From NCBI GenBank assembly GCA_023091735.1, contig JALKBU010000012.1:62001-126000 (forward strand): DNA of 64,000 nucleotides, given 5' to 3'. The notes under the pieces are model-generated. The model saw only the letters and a list, made by a program, of their open reading frames with translations. It ran no database searches and was not told the origin of the DNA. The stretch's first letter is position 1, and every line of letters begins with the position of its first letter. The position numbers were made by a program, and so were the translations under genes. This document shows positions 30,262 to 41,067 of the stretch, piece after piece. The DNA comes from Trichomonas tenax (lineage: Eukaryota > Parabasalia > Trichomonadida > Trichomonadidae).

Positions 30262-32172
30262 ATGATGATGTCTGCAACAAACTCAAAGCGTGTCGTGTCA
30301 CGCACGCCAATTGTATTCCAGAGGCCGCAGACATCATTGGGGCAGATACCTCAAGCTTGCAACAAAACAAAATCAGCGATTTGTTTCTTTTGTTTGTTTG
30401 ACGGGCTTCGAAATCCATCAATTCGTCGATTAGTTCGCAAACCGAGAACCGTTTGCCAGAAGCCACTCCTGACTTTCGATCCCACATATTATGCGCCTGG
30501 ATCTAAAAATCATGTTCAACATATTTACCACAGCACTGTTCAGTGTTCTTGTGACATGTCGATAGACCCATCAGCACAAAATGTTCTCGCGCTTTTAAGA
30601 AAACACGCAACACAAATGCCTCCACAAAGAGTTTTGATTCATTATTTTGGACACGGATGTCACCCGCCCACAGATGATGGCTCATTGTACTTCTTTTCTG
30701 AAGATAGAACGCGCTACAAGCCGATCAAAATCCTAAATATATTAAGTTCCTGTCCTTGTCCATTATGTGTTATCATCGATGCACCGAATTCTGGCTGTTT
30801 GTCAAGATTTTTCTCATCAAAGGCCGATGTTTTCGCGTTTTTCGCGTGTGGTGTGAGCGAATCTTTGCCTCTTTCCACTGATGCACCTTTAGACTTGTTT
30901 TCTTCTTGCCTTTTGACACCATATGAGACCGCCCTTTGGTTCCATAGGAGGCACCACACAAATGTAATAGAGAGAGAAGACTCTGCAGCAAATAGTTCGA
31001 AAGAACAAATCAAGAATTACTTAGAATCGATATTAGAATCAATACTTTTCGACTCACAGATACCTGCAATTTACGATAAATTCGCTTTCGATACATCCGT
31101 CTTTGCATTAACACGCGGTTTCGTTTTAGCACAAAGATTACTTAATTCATTCAATATCCATCCTTCTACGTATCCAGAACTGAAATCAATGTCAGAGCAC
31201 ACTCTCTGGGGCATGTGGGATACAGCGATAGACTGTTTCCTCACGATGCCGCTTGAACGCGCGAATCAGACAATTTTCAGGATTTTCTCGATGTCATTCA
31301 TGAACTTCCCGTCTACAAGTGTGTTCCCAATCTTCGCTTTCTATCTACGCACTGAGTTCCACAACGAAGCAGTTCAACTTCTTCTTAAGTACATCGATAC
31401 AACTGATGGAGCTGCATCGACTGTTGCAAGAAGTAACATTCCGAAAGTCATTGCGAACCTCGAGAAACCATCAGCAGCTGCTTTAGTAGTTGTCGCTAAA
31501 TCTATTGCTGCAGAAAAATCATCACCATTCGATCCATCAATGCCTATTGCATTCCAAGGCGTGAAGGACCCTGGTGTCTTAAAGGCAGCGTTTTTGGCGT
31601 TAGGATTAAGCACTGCTTTGTCTGGAAATGCTCAATTCTCAAGAATGATGGCCTTGGCTATCGAAAAGGCCGCAAGCTGCGCTCCTTATTCTTCTCTTTT
31701 CTTGGGTTTGGTTTTGGAGCGTGCTTCGAAGCTTATGACAATTCCTGAGTGGTTGTCTAAGTTTGCTCCTTTGCTCAAATCAAGGAGAATGGATGTTCGT
31801 GCAGCTGTCTGCTTCTTGCTTGGCTTTGCTAAAGAGGATGAAGCTATACAGCTCCTTGTTGGAATGCTTGATGACCAAAGCTCTGTCGTCAAGTGCCAAG
31901 CTGTTTGGTCTCTCGTCAAACAGTTAAATTACAAGAATATAAATGATCCAAATGTCATCGAGAAACTACAGAGCATTGCTGTAAACGAGGCAGATCAGAA
32001 CTTGAATAAGACAATTCTCGGTTTGCTGCCTTTCTTGACTGATGAACTATACAAGGAACAGCCTTTGCCACAGGATACGATTTTGGTTCAGAGACTGACA
32101 TTGAATGTTAATGGAAACGGATTTATGGATAGATTCGAGGGTGACGCGTTCTTATGCGACTGCGAATGCTAA
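30262..32172 (+). CDS. Raptor-like TORC1 subunit, short form
   Basis: A 636-residue protein. The first half matches the raptor N-terminal conserved (caspase-like) domain: VLIHYFGHGCHPPTDDGSLYFF at about 124-145 corresponds to the family YNGHGVPxPTxxGE-W-F, CVIIDAPNSGCL near 169-180 to VYDCSNAG, and DLFSSCLLTPYETALWF to DLFTSCLTTPIxxALRW. HEAT-like helices follow (RRMDVRAAVCFLLGFAKEDEAIQLLVGML). Raptor recruits substrates to TOR kinase. Compared with typical raptors of about 1300 residues, the C-terminal WD40 propeller is absent; the frame ends with a clean stop after CDCEC. The Cys of the pseudo-active site is Ala here. Start chosen at the first of two adjacent ATGs. Confidence 0.82.
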   Translation: MMMSATNSKRVVSRTPIVFQRPQTSLGQIPQACNKTKSAICFFCLFDGLRNPSIRRLVRKPRTVCQKPLLTFDPTYYAPGSKNHVQHIYHSTVQCSCDMSIDPSAQNVLALLRKHATQMPPQRVLIHYFGHGCHPPTDDGSLYFFSEDRTRYKPIKILNILSSCPCPLCVIIDAPNSGCLSRFFSSKADVFAFFACGVSESLPLSTDAPLDLFSSCLLTPYETALWFHRRHHTNVIEREDSAANSSKEQIKNYLESILESILFDSQIPAIYDKFAFDTSVFALTRGFVLAQRLLNSFNIHPSTYPELKSMSEHTLWGMWDTAIDCFLTMPLERANQTIFRIFSMSFMNFPSTSVFPIFAFYLRTEFHNEAVQLLLKYIDTTDGAASTVARSNIPKVIANLEKPSAAALVVVAKSIAAEKSSPFDPSMPIAFQGVKDPGVLKAAFLALGLSTALSGNAQFSRMMALAIEKAASCAPYSSLFLGLVLERASKLMTIPEWLSKFAPLLKSRRMDVRAAVCFLLGFAKEDEAIQLLVGMLDDQSSVVKCQAVWSLVKQLNYKNINDPNVIEKLQSIAVNEADQNLNKTILGLLPFLTDELYKEQPLPQDTILVQRLTLNVNGNGFMDRFEGDAFLCDCEC

Positions 32173-32623
32173 TTTTATTGTTATTTAGTTTTAATATCAT
32201 CTATTTTTTCATGTCTTAACAAAATTTATGAACATATTAATGATCATAGAGAAAAATAAGAAAATTGATAAATTATTTAATTGAAACCGGATAAAATGAA
32301 AATTATTATAGATTATATGATTTTAAATAATTTATCAAATACAATGGCTTCTTAAAGAAACAAAATATTTTTCAAAATATGTATTTTATCATTTTAATCA
32401 ACGAGAATAAAAATCTGGAATATAATAGAATAAATAAAAGTGATCACAAAAGATATTTTCGCAGAAAACGAAAAAATAAAGATTCAAAAAATAAATATTT
32501 TGCTTTTTAAAGAGAAAAACTTAATGAAACGGTTCTAATGCATTAATTGAATGGTAGCATCATAGTGGTTTTGGATAATTTTCGTTGTATGATGAGAAAA
32601 ATGAAGAAAAATCCATGAAAAAT
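32173..32623. other. Intergenic spacer, nothing recognised
   Basis: AT-rich, without a supported frame or repeat. It ends at the initiator-like site preceding the SPT20-like gene. Confidence 0.4.
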
Positions 32624-32636
32624 GTCACTTTTCATA
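32624..32636 (+). promoter_or_regulatory. Initiator-like element GTCACTTTTCATA immediately before the SPT20-like ATG
   Basis: Two overlapping fits to the trichomonad initiator TCA-pyrimidine-T/A (TCACT and TCATA) sit 12 and 5 bases before ATG 32637. Trichomonad transcripts normally start within about 20 bases of the start codon, so this decides the start at 32637 over the in-frame ATG at 32622, which would precede the initiator. Confidence 0.6.
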
Positions 32637-33479
32637 ATGTCTCAGCGAGTTTCTGTTGTAACTCAGACTGAGCTTCAACTTTATCCATCGTACAAAACAA
32701 CGAACGGTGAAAAAACAACAGAACCACTCGACGAAATTTCAGGTCGTGGACCGGTTTTAATCGATCAATATCAAGAAGTTATCAAAGATTATATTTCGCG
32801 AATGAATTTATCACATTTGTCACCGTACAGGAAAGAAATATGCGAATGCTTACAACAGAGGAAGCAATTTCAAAAAGTTGTTTATGGAAATCGAGATTCA
32901 GACGTAGAAAAATTTCCTGTAAGTATTTTCACTGGATTGGTACCATCGTTGACTTTAATTCTCGATCAGGACGTGTTTACTTTGACTTCCAGCACTCCAG
33001 GACTTGAAATAACTGGAGATATTTCGACTGATGGTCAAATTTTAATATACGATATTAACAGAGGTTTACTTCCGAACGGATTATACGATTCATTGAAGAA
33101 ACTCAATCTTACTTGGTACGATGGAGGATTAATTTGCGAAGTCATTGATAGAAGACGCAGCATTGAGAAATATAGACGTGTTCATCTCAAGGTTAAGCAA
33201 TCTGACTTTGGTCAAATGCCTTTAGAAATAGAACAACAATTTTTATTAAATCGATATCCCTTACTGTGTTTATCACCAAATCTTCAAGTAACGAACGTAG
33301 CAAGAACCATAGCTTCAGATGCCGCACGATGGACAGATCCATACGAGCAAGAAGACGCTTCAAGGATCGCAGAATACGTTTATCCAGAGAAATATATCGA
33401 TCCGATACGTTCCGTTCCCGTTGAGTCTACAGAAGAAGCCAGATCGAAGATCATCAAATATCTCACTGGCAACAAGTAA
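32637..33479 (+). CDS. SPT20-like SAGA complex subunit
   Basis: A 280-residue protein. The core (about 90-230) follows the Spt20/FAM48A domain: EKFPVSIFTGLVPSLTLIL, then LLPNGLYDSLKKLNLTWYDGGLICEVIDRRRS, where the family has a LP-x-x-L-x-x-L-D---Y-x-x-G-x-x-x-x-E-x-x-D-x-R pattern, then RVHLKVKQ and EQQFLLNRYPLLCLSPNLQVTNVAR, matching the family's E-x-x-LL-x-x-x-x-PLCLDPSxxV. SPT20 scaffolds the SAGA coactivator that carries Gcn5 acetyltransferase. The protein is short; the long Q/S-rich tails of animal and yeast versions are missing. An ATG 15 bases upstream (32622) is in frame but lies inside or before the initiator. Confidence 0.75.
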   Translation: MSQRVSVVTQTELQLYPSYKTTNGEKTTEPLDEISGRGPVLIDQYQEVIKDYISRMNLSHLSPYRKEICECLQQRKQFQKVVYGNRDSDVEKFPVSIFTGLVPSLTLILDQDVFTLTSSTPGLEITGDISTDGQILIYDINRGLLPNGLYDSLKKLNLTWYDGGLICEVIDRRRSIEKYRRVHLKVKQSDFGQMPLEIEQQFLLNRYPLLCLSPNLQVTNVARTIASDAARWTDPYEQEDASRIAEYVYPEKYIDPIRSVPVESTEEARSKIIKYLTGNK

Positions 33480-33803
33480 TTTTATTATATTTCTTTCTTA
33501 TTTGTATAAATTGTTGAATATTTTGTTTATGAAAAATTCCAAATTTTTTTCATTGATACAAAACTCTAGATTTTCCATAGTTTGTATATTTCATTATTAA
33601 GGGTCTGGAAGAACCATGTCTAAATTAAAAATTCGTAAACAGCCAACTAAATTTATATTCAACACAACTCGTTTTTATGTGACATTTGGTTAAATATTTC
33701 CACTACTGATAAATCTTAAATCTATGATATTAATACCGCGCCCCGTGATTACAATTTACATGATGAATCAGGGTCAAATATATCAAGACCCCTTTTTAGT
33801 TTG

Positions 33804-35108
33804 TTATCCCCTGCTAAAACAGCTGTCGACAAAATTTTGTAAGCATAGATTCAATTTTTCATATGAATTTTTTGGTACAAAATGTGCCAAAACTGGGTAT
33901 TGCAGTATATAAAATAATATATAATAAACTTCGGCGATGTGGTTCATCCGAAGTCGTTCAAGTTCTGTTCGTTCTTCAAACTTCTTGACACGCTGACGGA
34001 AAAATAGGACATAGCTGACTAAACTGGCAGTTATAGCGGCCATAACAGCTACCATTGAGCTAATTATGATTTCGATCGTTTTGCTGGATGAACCCTTTGG
34101 AACTGGCGTTGGATTGGCCCATTCAGCAACGAGATTGTTGGAGCAAATCGTGCATTTTTCTTCTTTCTCATTAAAGCAGAGTGAAGTATTATTCACTTCT
34201 TGTGGAATACCACTTCGAATGAATGTGCAATACAATACAATCCTGATCGCATATGATGAATGCTCCTCATCATAAAATGCAACAGGATGGAAATCAATGA
34301 AGCTGGAACTAATACTTAAATTACATCATATAATCGACGTTCTCAATATTCTCGATGTTGCAATAATTCATTTTATTCTCATGTTTGCAGCTGAATATAC
34401 ATCTGATCGGATTTGCGTTACATGTTGTATTTGATTGCTCAACAGTATTAGTGTATGAATGTGCTAAAGAATACATCTTTTTGAATCTTTCGTCTGCTGA
34501 ATCATATGCCAACGAACTTCGTTTATTTGCAATTCAGAGCCATCTATTTCTAGATTTGCAAAGAGCTGTGATTTTCCAAAGCAGTTGCTGATGAAACATT
34601 TAGAAATAAATGCCAAATTATTGAGCACAAATGAAATTCTAAATATTCCAGTAATTCCATTCGAACTGCAACGATAGAAGTATGAATTATGTAATTCTAT
34701 TCTTGCCAAAATTATTGAATCAGTTGAAATTATTGGCACTGATTTAGCAAAGATATCTTGGAATAATCCATAATTAACATGGAAAGCTCCACATACTTTT
34801 GGAATTTCTATAATGGAGTTATTGATCTTTGATTCATTGACACTTCTTCTAAATCTAAAATACGCAAGATTGGATAATTTCAAGTCTGGTAATGAGATGT
34901 TTGAAGACTGAGAAATATTTAAAATTGTGCATTTCTCATCGGCAATGCAATCAATGAATACGGAATCACCAGATAATAAACTAACATTTAAAAAGTAGCA
35001 ATTTTCGAATCTTGTTATAAATGATCTTGAAATTGCTGCATTTTGAATAATAGAGTCTTTAATTGGAAACAAATAAATACACGAAGTTGAGGAAATACAA
35101 AATACCAT
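33804..35108 (-). pseudogene. Broken beta-helix-type surface protein with membrane anchor
   Basis: Three consecutive minus-strand frames form one decayed gene. The first (35108 to about 34500) is an N/S/I/C-rich beta-helix-like ectodomain. It shifts frame near 34500 into ERFKKMYSLAHSYTNTVEQ, which shifts again near 34320-34235 into a part containing a cysteine pair (CTICSNN), a proline/serine linker, a membrane span (IIISSMVAVMAAITASLVSYVLFF) and a basic-charged tail RQRVKKFEERTELERLRMN. This is the plan of trichomonad single-pass surface proteins. It resembles the 18.6-kb family only in general character, so a close relationship is not claimed. Confidence 0.65.
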
Positions 35109-35407
35109 CTAAAACGTTGCTGAACTTGTTCATGTATGGTTTTCTAATGCACAAGATGATAAACATACAAAGATAGACGACAGGAAGGGCAACGAGGATG
35201 TAATGATTGACGGAGAAAATTTTGAAAAATTTAATGTCTATTAGATATAGAGCTTGGTAATAATAATGTTAAAAAGTGATAATAATAATGCAAATGTGAA
35301 AATCATGCATAAAAACTAATGGATAATCAAGTGCTCAAAAGGTGATAACTGTAAATTTAGAAGTTTTCAAAAGTAAAAATATACGACTCTTTTTTGTCGT
35401 TTTTCGA

Positions 35408-35647
35408 TCATAATATAATACCTTGACACTCATCAATCCACGATTCATATGGATGAGCGAATTGGCCGAAACAGGTCATTTCGCTAAAATCTCGAATCAA
35501 ATTCGGGCGCTTAAAAATGTTGAGTTCGCGCGCAGCTAAAAAGTTCTTAATTCGCACATCCAGACGATTGAAAATCTTAAATGCAATGTCATTGAGATTT
35601 TTGATAAATTGGGATTTATAAGTATTTTCCGTTTTCCCCTTAAACAT
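35408..35647 (-). pseudogene. Possible gene relic
   Basis: A 79-residue minus-strand frame (NLNDIAFKIFNRLDVRIKN to the end) has protein-like composition. The sequence just upstream is open in another frame with similar character (KLADHRMLIKEQFKNFKKIL), suggesting a frame-broken longer gene up to about 35790. No family recognised; may be chance. Confidence 0.25.
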
Positions 35648-36079
35648 GGATTTTTCAAGTGATCGCTAATGTAAACCTTGGCTTCATAAGGGATTGCAAA
35701 AAATATTTTGATAAAATCTTCTTGAAATTTTTAAATTGCTCCTTGATTAACATTCGGTGATCTGCAAGCTTGTCACTTGGCAATTTTAGGGTATTTTTTT
35801 GGAATTTCCATCAAAAAAATGTCGTCATGGACACCCCCATCAACGCCCTGGAGATGGTGTTAACAATGCACTCGGGTAAAATGCGATATAAGAGATTTTA
35901 CAAATCTAAATCAGTAGATAACTTCGATAATTGATTCAGAATCGAATGAAATCATTATTTACAGCATTTTTAAAATAACGGTTTGTGAGTTTACATTTTA
36001 ATCGTTCTAATTTTTTTCTATTTTTATTTGTGTCAGATTTTATTTTTTGATATGTTGATATTCAAAGTAGAATGGACAT

Positions 36080-37059
36080 GTGACTGGGACAAAATAGAAC
36101 AACGTGCTTTTCTGACATGTAACTTATTTTTGTCATGTAAAGTCAGAATGTCAAAATAAAGGAAAGTGACGTGTTTGCGCGGGAAAAAATGGAAAAGTAT
36201 CAATAGGTTGAAATGGATTGAACTCAATGTTGGAAGCCAAAGAAGACTTCATTATGAGTAGTTGTGGCCTTATAGTGAAGGATGTTATTTGTGTTATCAG
36301 CAACCTGACGATAGCACATCATCCATTTCTCTTTGTTCATTGCAAGTTTTTGTTGCACTCCAAACCTAAGAAAACCAAGAAAGTCGGTCGAAATTATCCC
36401 TTCTTGCATAGTAAATATAAATTATAAACGAATAATTTGAAGAAAAAAAATAAAAATTTAGTAAAAAACGAATTTTACAAAGAATATAAGGATCGATTTG
36501 AGAATATAAATAATATAAATCAGTATATAAAATGAACGTAATATGAAAACATTATCTAATTCATGATTCAAGAACAATTAATTATGAATTTAATGATATA
36601 TTAATAATTATGAGAAAAAGTAATAATATGAAAATAATCGTGTAATGAAAAAGGTATCTGTGAAAAATAAAAAATAGAAAAAAAAAACAATAATTTATTA
36701 ATATCAAAAGTGAAAATGTAATGTGTATTAAAAATTGAATCAATAAGTGGGTTCTTGCTAGGGCCTGGCGCCTCGAGGGCTTTGGAAGTCTCAGGCCGAC
36801 CTCGCCCAATGACATTCTCGCAACAATTTAAGCATGCATAAATATCGTTGTTTTCTTACCAATTAAATATATGCTCGTTGATGATAGAGTTGTGGCTCGT
36901 CAACAACAATAACCTGGATGTATTGGTTAGACAACAAAGATATTTATGACAATTTTTATAAAGGTGACAATTTGCCCGCGCAAAAAGTGACAATTTATTT
37001 ATAAAAGTGACTTTAAGGTTCACCCGTCACTTTTTGATGTTCACTTTTGTCATAGACTC
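36080..37059. mobile_element. TIR element, copy A (980 bp), MULE/MITE-like
   Basis: The left end GTGACTGGGACAAAATAG and the right end (reverse complement GAGTCTATGACAAAAGTG) form imperfect terminal inverted repeats that extend inward about 130 bp, including TTTGCGCGGG near both inner edges. The element is flanked by GAATGGACA at 36070-36078 and GAATGGATA at 37060-37068, a 9-bp target-site duplication with one mismatch. Copy B at 46228-47150 has the same ends. No transposase could be read; short frames such as 36224-36409 minus (LHYKATTTHNEVFFGFQH) may be remnants. A 9-11 bp duplication and long TIRs fit Mutator-like elements. TGACATGTAAC and TGTCATGTAAAG lie in the left end. Confidence 0.75.
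36334..36806. repeat. Core segment of copy A, inverted relative to copy B
   Basis: From GTTCATTGCAAGTTTTTG to about GGCCGACCTCGCC, this segment matches copy B (about 46492-46951) in reverse complement, whereas the flanking parts of the two elements match in direct orientation. Confidence 0.85.
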
Positions 37060-37069
37060 GAATGGATAA

Positions 37070-37728
37070 ATATGGTTTTCTCATAGAATATTTTGAACAC
37101 GCATAACGAATCCAATAGAACAACAATATATAGAGAATTGGATAAGCAATCATATTTTATAACTAAGTTCTAAAAAGTGACAACCTTTACTTCACATCTT
37201 GGTTGGGTCATCAAAGCCCACCAGAGTCCACCAACAGAGACTCCTCAATATGCATTTTTGAGGCATCTGTGCTGAAACGTGAAAGGCTCATGTTAAAACA
37301 CTTGAAAATTTCACAGTTTTTTTCTCCTGTTAAACACCACTTTTTGAAGGCAACAAAAAAGCAAGATACCTCAAGCGCACGCAGCTACGCTATATTAAAT
37401 ACAATTACTTTTTAATTTATAAATTTACTTTTATTTTACTATTTTTAACTTATTGGGGAGGGTTTGGGAGGCGCGAGGAGCCGGAAAAGTGTGTTTTTTT
37501 TAAGCAAAAAGTGACCATTTTAGCATCCTTGCTTTTGAGCTCATAAATGCGTGATTTCGCAATTCTAAAGCGACAGATCGTTTCTATTTTGGATGTAGTT
37601 TCGTTTTATGCCGGAAAACACACATTTGCTTAAAAAATACGCAAGAGTATTAATATTATTTCCTTTAAAAAGCTGATCTATGCAGTAAAACATGGTAAAC
37701 AAACAATTTTATTGAATATGCAATAATA
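37070..37728. other. Gene-free stretch with a G-rich patch
   Basis: No supported gene. A short GGGGAGGGTTTGGGAGG patch at about 37455-37471 stands out in AT-rich DNA and could in principle form a G-quadruplex, although the fourth run has only two Gs. Confidence 0.35.
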
Positions 37729-38112
37729 TCAAGCCTTCTCAGCTTGCCTGGAAAAGAATTCTTGTAGATTATCATGGATAATCGATTGTAATTCATCAAC
37801 AGTAATTCGAAAACTTGCTTCTGCAGGACTAGAAGGTTCCGCAGCGGCACCATCTGTAGCGCCTTCTTCTTGAGGCTCTACATACGCATCATCTGGTTTC
37901 TTTTGGGCCAATCGAGCCATAATTCCAACGCTATTCATTTGTGTTGATAACCGTCGAGAGTTTCTGATGGGTGTTGAATGTTTGAAAAGCTTGTAGAAAT
38001 ATTGTTTGAATGTTTTCCAGCCTTCCTCGTTATTTTCTGGATTGTGATCTGGAGGATGACACTTATTAATTTTGTCGCATGAATGCTTAATAATTTCGTA
38101 TATATTTGGCAC
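37729..38112 (-). CDS. Hypothetical acidic protein lacking an ATG at its 5' end
   Basis: A 127-codon open frame read leftward to TGA with good protein-like composition: an N-terminal part with KINKCHPPDHNPENNEEGW, a polar middle, an A/E/P-rich linker and a C-terminal helix SFRITVDELQSIIHDNLQEFF. The frame opens after a TAA with no ATG before the conserved-looking part; the first codon that could be called a start is GTG. Internal ATGs would give about 70 residues. The 5' end is therefore lost, frame-shifted, or provided by an exon I cannot see. No trichomonad-type 3' splice motif (ACTAACACACAG) is present. Family not recognised. Confidence 0.4.
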   Translation of the reverse strand: MPNIYEIIKHSCDKINKCHPPDHNPENNEEGWKTFKQYFYKLFKHSTPIRNSRRLSTQMNSVGIMARLAQKKPDDAYVEPQEEGATDGAAAEPSSPAEASFRITVDELQSIIHDNLQEFFSRQAEKA

Positions 38113-38837
38113 AAGAAGAATATTCTTGAATTAAGAACGGAATTAAGAGACTTGATAAGATTGCATCACAAACATAATGCAACAATACGTTGATATTTGA
38201 TATTTAAGTTCATAATTATATAAAAAGATCTTAAATATATACGATTTAAACATTTATGACACTTTTTAAGGAAAAAACTTAGAAAGCCTTCATGATTCAC
38301 CAAGAGGAACACATAAATTCACATCTTAGCTTGCAATACAAAATAAACGGAAAAATTTTGTATTTGATATTTTCTTCTGGCTAACAAAAAGCTACAGTAG
38401 TTAACGTATAAATTAGCATTTAGGAGTAGGTTATAGTTCTTTAGTAACAAATGAAAAGTCGGGATATATTTTTAGAAAAATACATTTTAAAATTTGGTAT
38501 AGCTTTGATGAGCCCGTTGTACCTTCTGATCAAACAGAAGATCACAAGCAAACTCTCAACGAAAACAAAGACTTTTGAATTCAATTTAAAATATTTGGTT
38601 ATCTGTTATAGCTAAGTATGTGGCTCCATGTAAGATAAAGGAGTATGGGGTCTTGTATATGAGTAACTCTATCAGGCTCCAAATGATCCAATCTAAGGAG
38701 CTGTAAGCAATTATCTTTATGGCCGTTAAGTTTTTAACGTCTTTTCTATCGTCGTTTACACACCTCTTTCAAAAATGAACAGTTGTGAGCAAGAAAAAAA
38801 TAATTCCGGTTTTTGAGGGAAACCGCTTTACTAATGC
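38113..38837. other. Intergenic, with a possible element end near the Sec7 start
   Basis: No gene seen. GAGCAAGAAAAAAATAATTC followed by CGGTTTTTGAGGG (38787-38819) resembles the right arm of the element at 40021-41067 and may be a solo remnant. Confidence 0.35.
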
Positions 38838-39899
38838 ATGACACTGACGAATATTAATTCAGTGTCAAGCCTTGAGGCCGAAATCGCCCGCGAGGACGAG
38901 CTCAGGGATGCAATGTACAAATTTAATGTACGTCCTAAGACTGGCATTATTCACCTTGTGGCAGCATTAGGATCAGATGGATCTCCACAATCAATTGCGC
39001 ACATCATGCATATGATGAACGGATTAGAGGGGCATAAAATAGGTGAATATTTAGCAAAGCCGGATAACGCAGAAATCTTACGTTGTTATTTTCGAGAATT
39101 AAATTTAAGGCTTCCTTTTCTTCAAGCAATGCGATCTGCACTATCAGGAAGAATGCAATTACCTCAGGAATCGAATAGTATAGATCAATGCTTAACCATT
39201 TTCGCAGAAATTTATTGTGAGCAAAATCCCAGCACAAAACTTGATTTCAACGCAGCCAATATTCTTGCTGTCTCGATCATTATGCTCAACACGGATTTAC
39301 ATAGTCCAAATGTGCCTCGAAGAATGACACCTCTCAATTTTATTAGCAACATTCGAGGATGTTTAAGTGCCGACACTATACCAGATACAGAACTTGTTAA
39401 TATGTACAACGATATTAAAGAACGCGAATTTATGTACAGTGGTTTATCTAGAGTTACAATGGCACTCTGTGCCCCAGAAATTAAAGGCTGGCTCTCAAAG
39501 AAGCAGGATTCATGGAAAAGTTATTGGACACAGCACTTTTTCATATTAACTAACTCCTGTCTTTATTATTTCCCCAAAGCGGGAGGCGAAGCCGATCCGC
39601 TTGGGATTATTCAGCTTACAGATGTTCAAGTGACAGAAAGCGACCCGGCGAAAAACAGAATACTCATCGATGCGGGAAAGGGGGAAATACAATACGTTAA
39701 ATTTCAAAAGAAACGCCCCACGAGGATAACCGGAGTTAAGAGAATATTTTTAGAGGTTAAGGAAGGAAATTACCAGAAATGGTTCTATAGAATACGGCAA
39801 TCTGTTGTTTATTCTAACTTTAACAATCAATCCGGAGCACATATGGGTCGGCCTACAAACGAGCCAGTAACGTCTGGAACTGATTTAGAAGGCTTATAA
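38838..39899 (+). CDS. Sec7-PH guanine-nucleotide exchange factor for Arf (cytohesin-like)
   Basis: A 353-residue protein with a Sec7 domain at about 15-205 and a PH domain at about 210-328. In the Sec7 domain, MQLPQESNSIDQCLTIF (106-122) aligns with the FRLPGEAQKIDRxxxxF loop of ARNO, so the catalytic glutamate finger is present (E111). The second signature, VSIIMLNTDLHSPNVPRRMT near 147-166, is also intact. The PH domain begins IKGWLSKKQDSWKSYWTQHFFIL, with the basic KxxxxW pattern of phosphoinositide binders, and ends near KWFYRIRQSV. No coiled coil precedes the Sec7 domain, unlike animal cytohesins. It would activate Arf GTPases at phosphoinositide-marked membranes. ATG 38838 is the first in frame. 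Confidence 0.93.
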   Translation: MTLTNINSVSSLEAEIAREDELRDAMYKFNVRPKTGIIHLVAALGSDGSPQSIAHIMHMMNGLEGHKIGEYLAKPDNAEILRCYFRELNLRLPFLQAMRSALSGRMQLPQESNSIDQCLTIFAEIYCEQNPSTKLDFNAANILAVSIIMLNTDLHSPNVPRRMTPLNFISNIRGCLSADTIPDTELVNMYNDIKEREFMYSGLSRVTMALCAPEIKGWLSKKQDSWKSYWTQHFFILTNSCLYYFPKAGGEADPLGIIQLTDVQVTESDPAKNRILIDAGKGEIQYVKFQKKRPTRITGVKRIFLEVKEGNYQKWFYRIRQSVVYSNFNNQSGAHMGRPTNEPVTSGTDLEGL

Positions 39900-40020
39900 T
39901 CGTAATCTGTTTTTTAATTTTTGTTTGAATTTTAAATAAATCTTAGATATTTTTTATCGGTCTATTCCATTGCGCTTTTCATCCCAACCATTGTCACAGT
40001 CTGATGGGTGATCTATTTTT

Positions 40021-41067
40021 TCAAGGCTCCACTTTTTTTCTCGTTGACCTTTTTGAGTTTTGCGATTTTTAACGAGTAACCCCCCTTCCTGGACGAATCT
40101 GATGAAACATTTACGTGCTTTTTGTGGGTTCTGATTCTAGTGGTGCAATATGTTTCATGATCTTAGCAAGGTATTACTTAATCATGATATGATTACAAAC
40201 AGAAACCCATTACAAATCATGAATGGGCTTCTGTTATGAATCTCTTTGATGATTCTAACAAATACATCTCACTATTATAGTGTTCACTCGCTTATTTTTG
40301 CTAGAGTTCCGGTAGAAAAATCAAAAAATAGAAAAGAAAAAATACGCTACGCGCAGGAGTCAAACGGCATTCCTTTGCTCATACATCGAGCATACATAAA
40401 GTTAGCTACCTCAAGTTCACATAAAATTTGCTCATTGGTAACATTACATATCAAATTATCGACTTTACATGACAAATATCAGATAATAAGTGTCAAAAAT
40501 AGTAACTTTCGTTATTTTACATGTCAAAATTCGATGAAATCTCATCGAGGCATTGAGATCCTCAAGTTAAATAGACAAGCAAATGCTATAAACATACTCA
40601 GCACCCCCTGAAAAGCACGTAAATGTCTTATTAAAATAAATGGAAATACTAAATAAGTTAAATTATTGCTTTTTAAAATACAAAAACAGAGTCTCATATT
40701 CTTAAAATAATAATCTTTAATCACACTGTTTATGAATGTATTAATTATAATTGATTTTGTTAATATATTTATAAATTCTGCCATTTAATATAGGCTATAT
40801 CTATATTATTAACATGCAGTTATACCTACAATAGATAAGATAAGCGAAGAGCTTCCATCATCTTCCAATACAAGGTAGTGTTTGTTTAAGCAAAATCATA
40901 TTGGATGAGCGGCTTGGTCTTTGTTTACAGTGATATTATTGATACCACTGTAAACAGAACCCCAGAAAGGCACGTAAATGTTTTATCAGATCTGATCTGA
41001 TCTATAGGGAGGTCACTCGTTAAAAATCGCAAAACTCAAAAGAGTAAACGAGAAAAAAAAATTCAAG
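40021..41067. mobile_element. About 1.05-kb element with long inverted terminal repeats
   Basis: The arm 40021-40135 (containing TTTTGAGTTTTGCGATTTTT and ACATTTACGTGC) is repeated in reverse complement at 40955-41067 with about 80% identity. A partial extra copy lies at 40600-40636 (CCCCCTGAAAAGCACGTAAATG). Inner sequence holds shorter palindromes such as TGTTTACAGTG...CACTGTAAACA (40922-40956), a TGACATGTAAA in reverse (40516-40526) and a tRNA-like stretch (about 40340-40415, minus). No transposase frame. Possible solo ends occur at 38787 and 42096. The outer limits may reach TGTCACA strings at 39992 and 41081; a clear target-site duplication was not found. Confidence 0.6.

Noticed and set aside
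35827..35934. Short GC-richer plus-strand frame MDTPINALEMVLTMHSGKM
   Set aside because: Only 35 codons, no family, and lies in a region of gene debris.
37729..38112. Spliced gene with an upstream exon
   Set aside because: No GTATGT...ACTAACACACAG-type intron signals seen by eye near the 5' end; kept as an open frame without start.
40340..40415. Possible tRNA-Thr on minus (anticodon-type stem TGCTC/GAGCA)
   Set aside because: Only the anticodon-like stem and a T run fit; the D and T arms fail and position 33 is not T.
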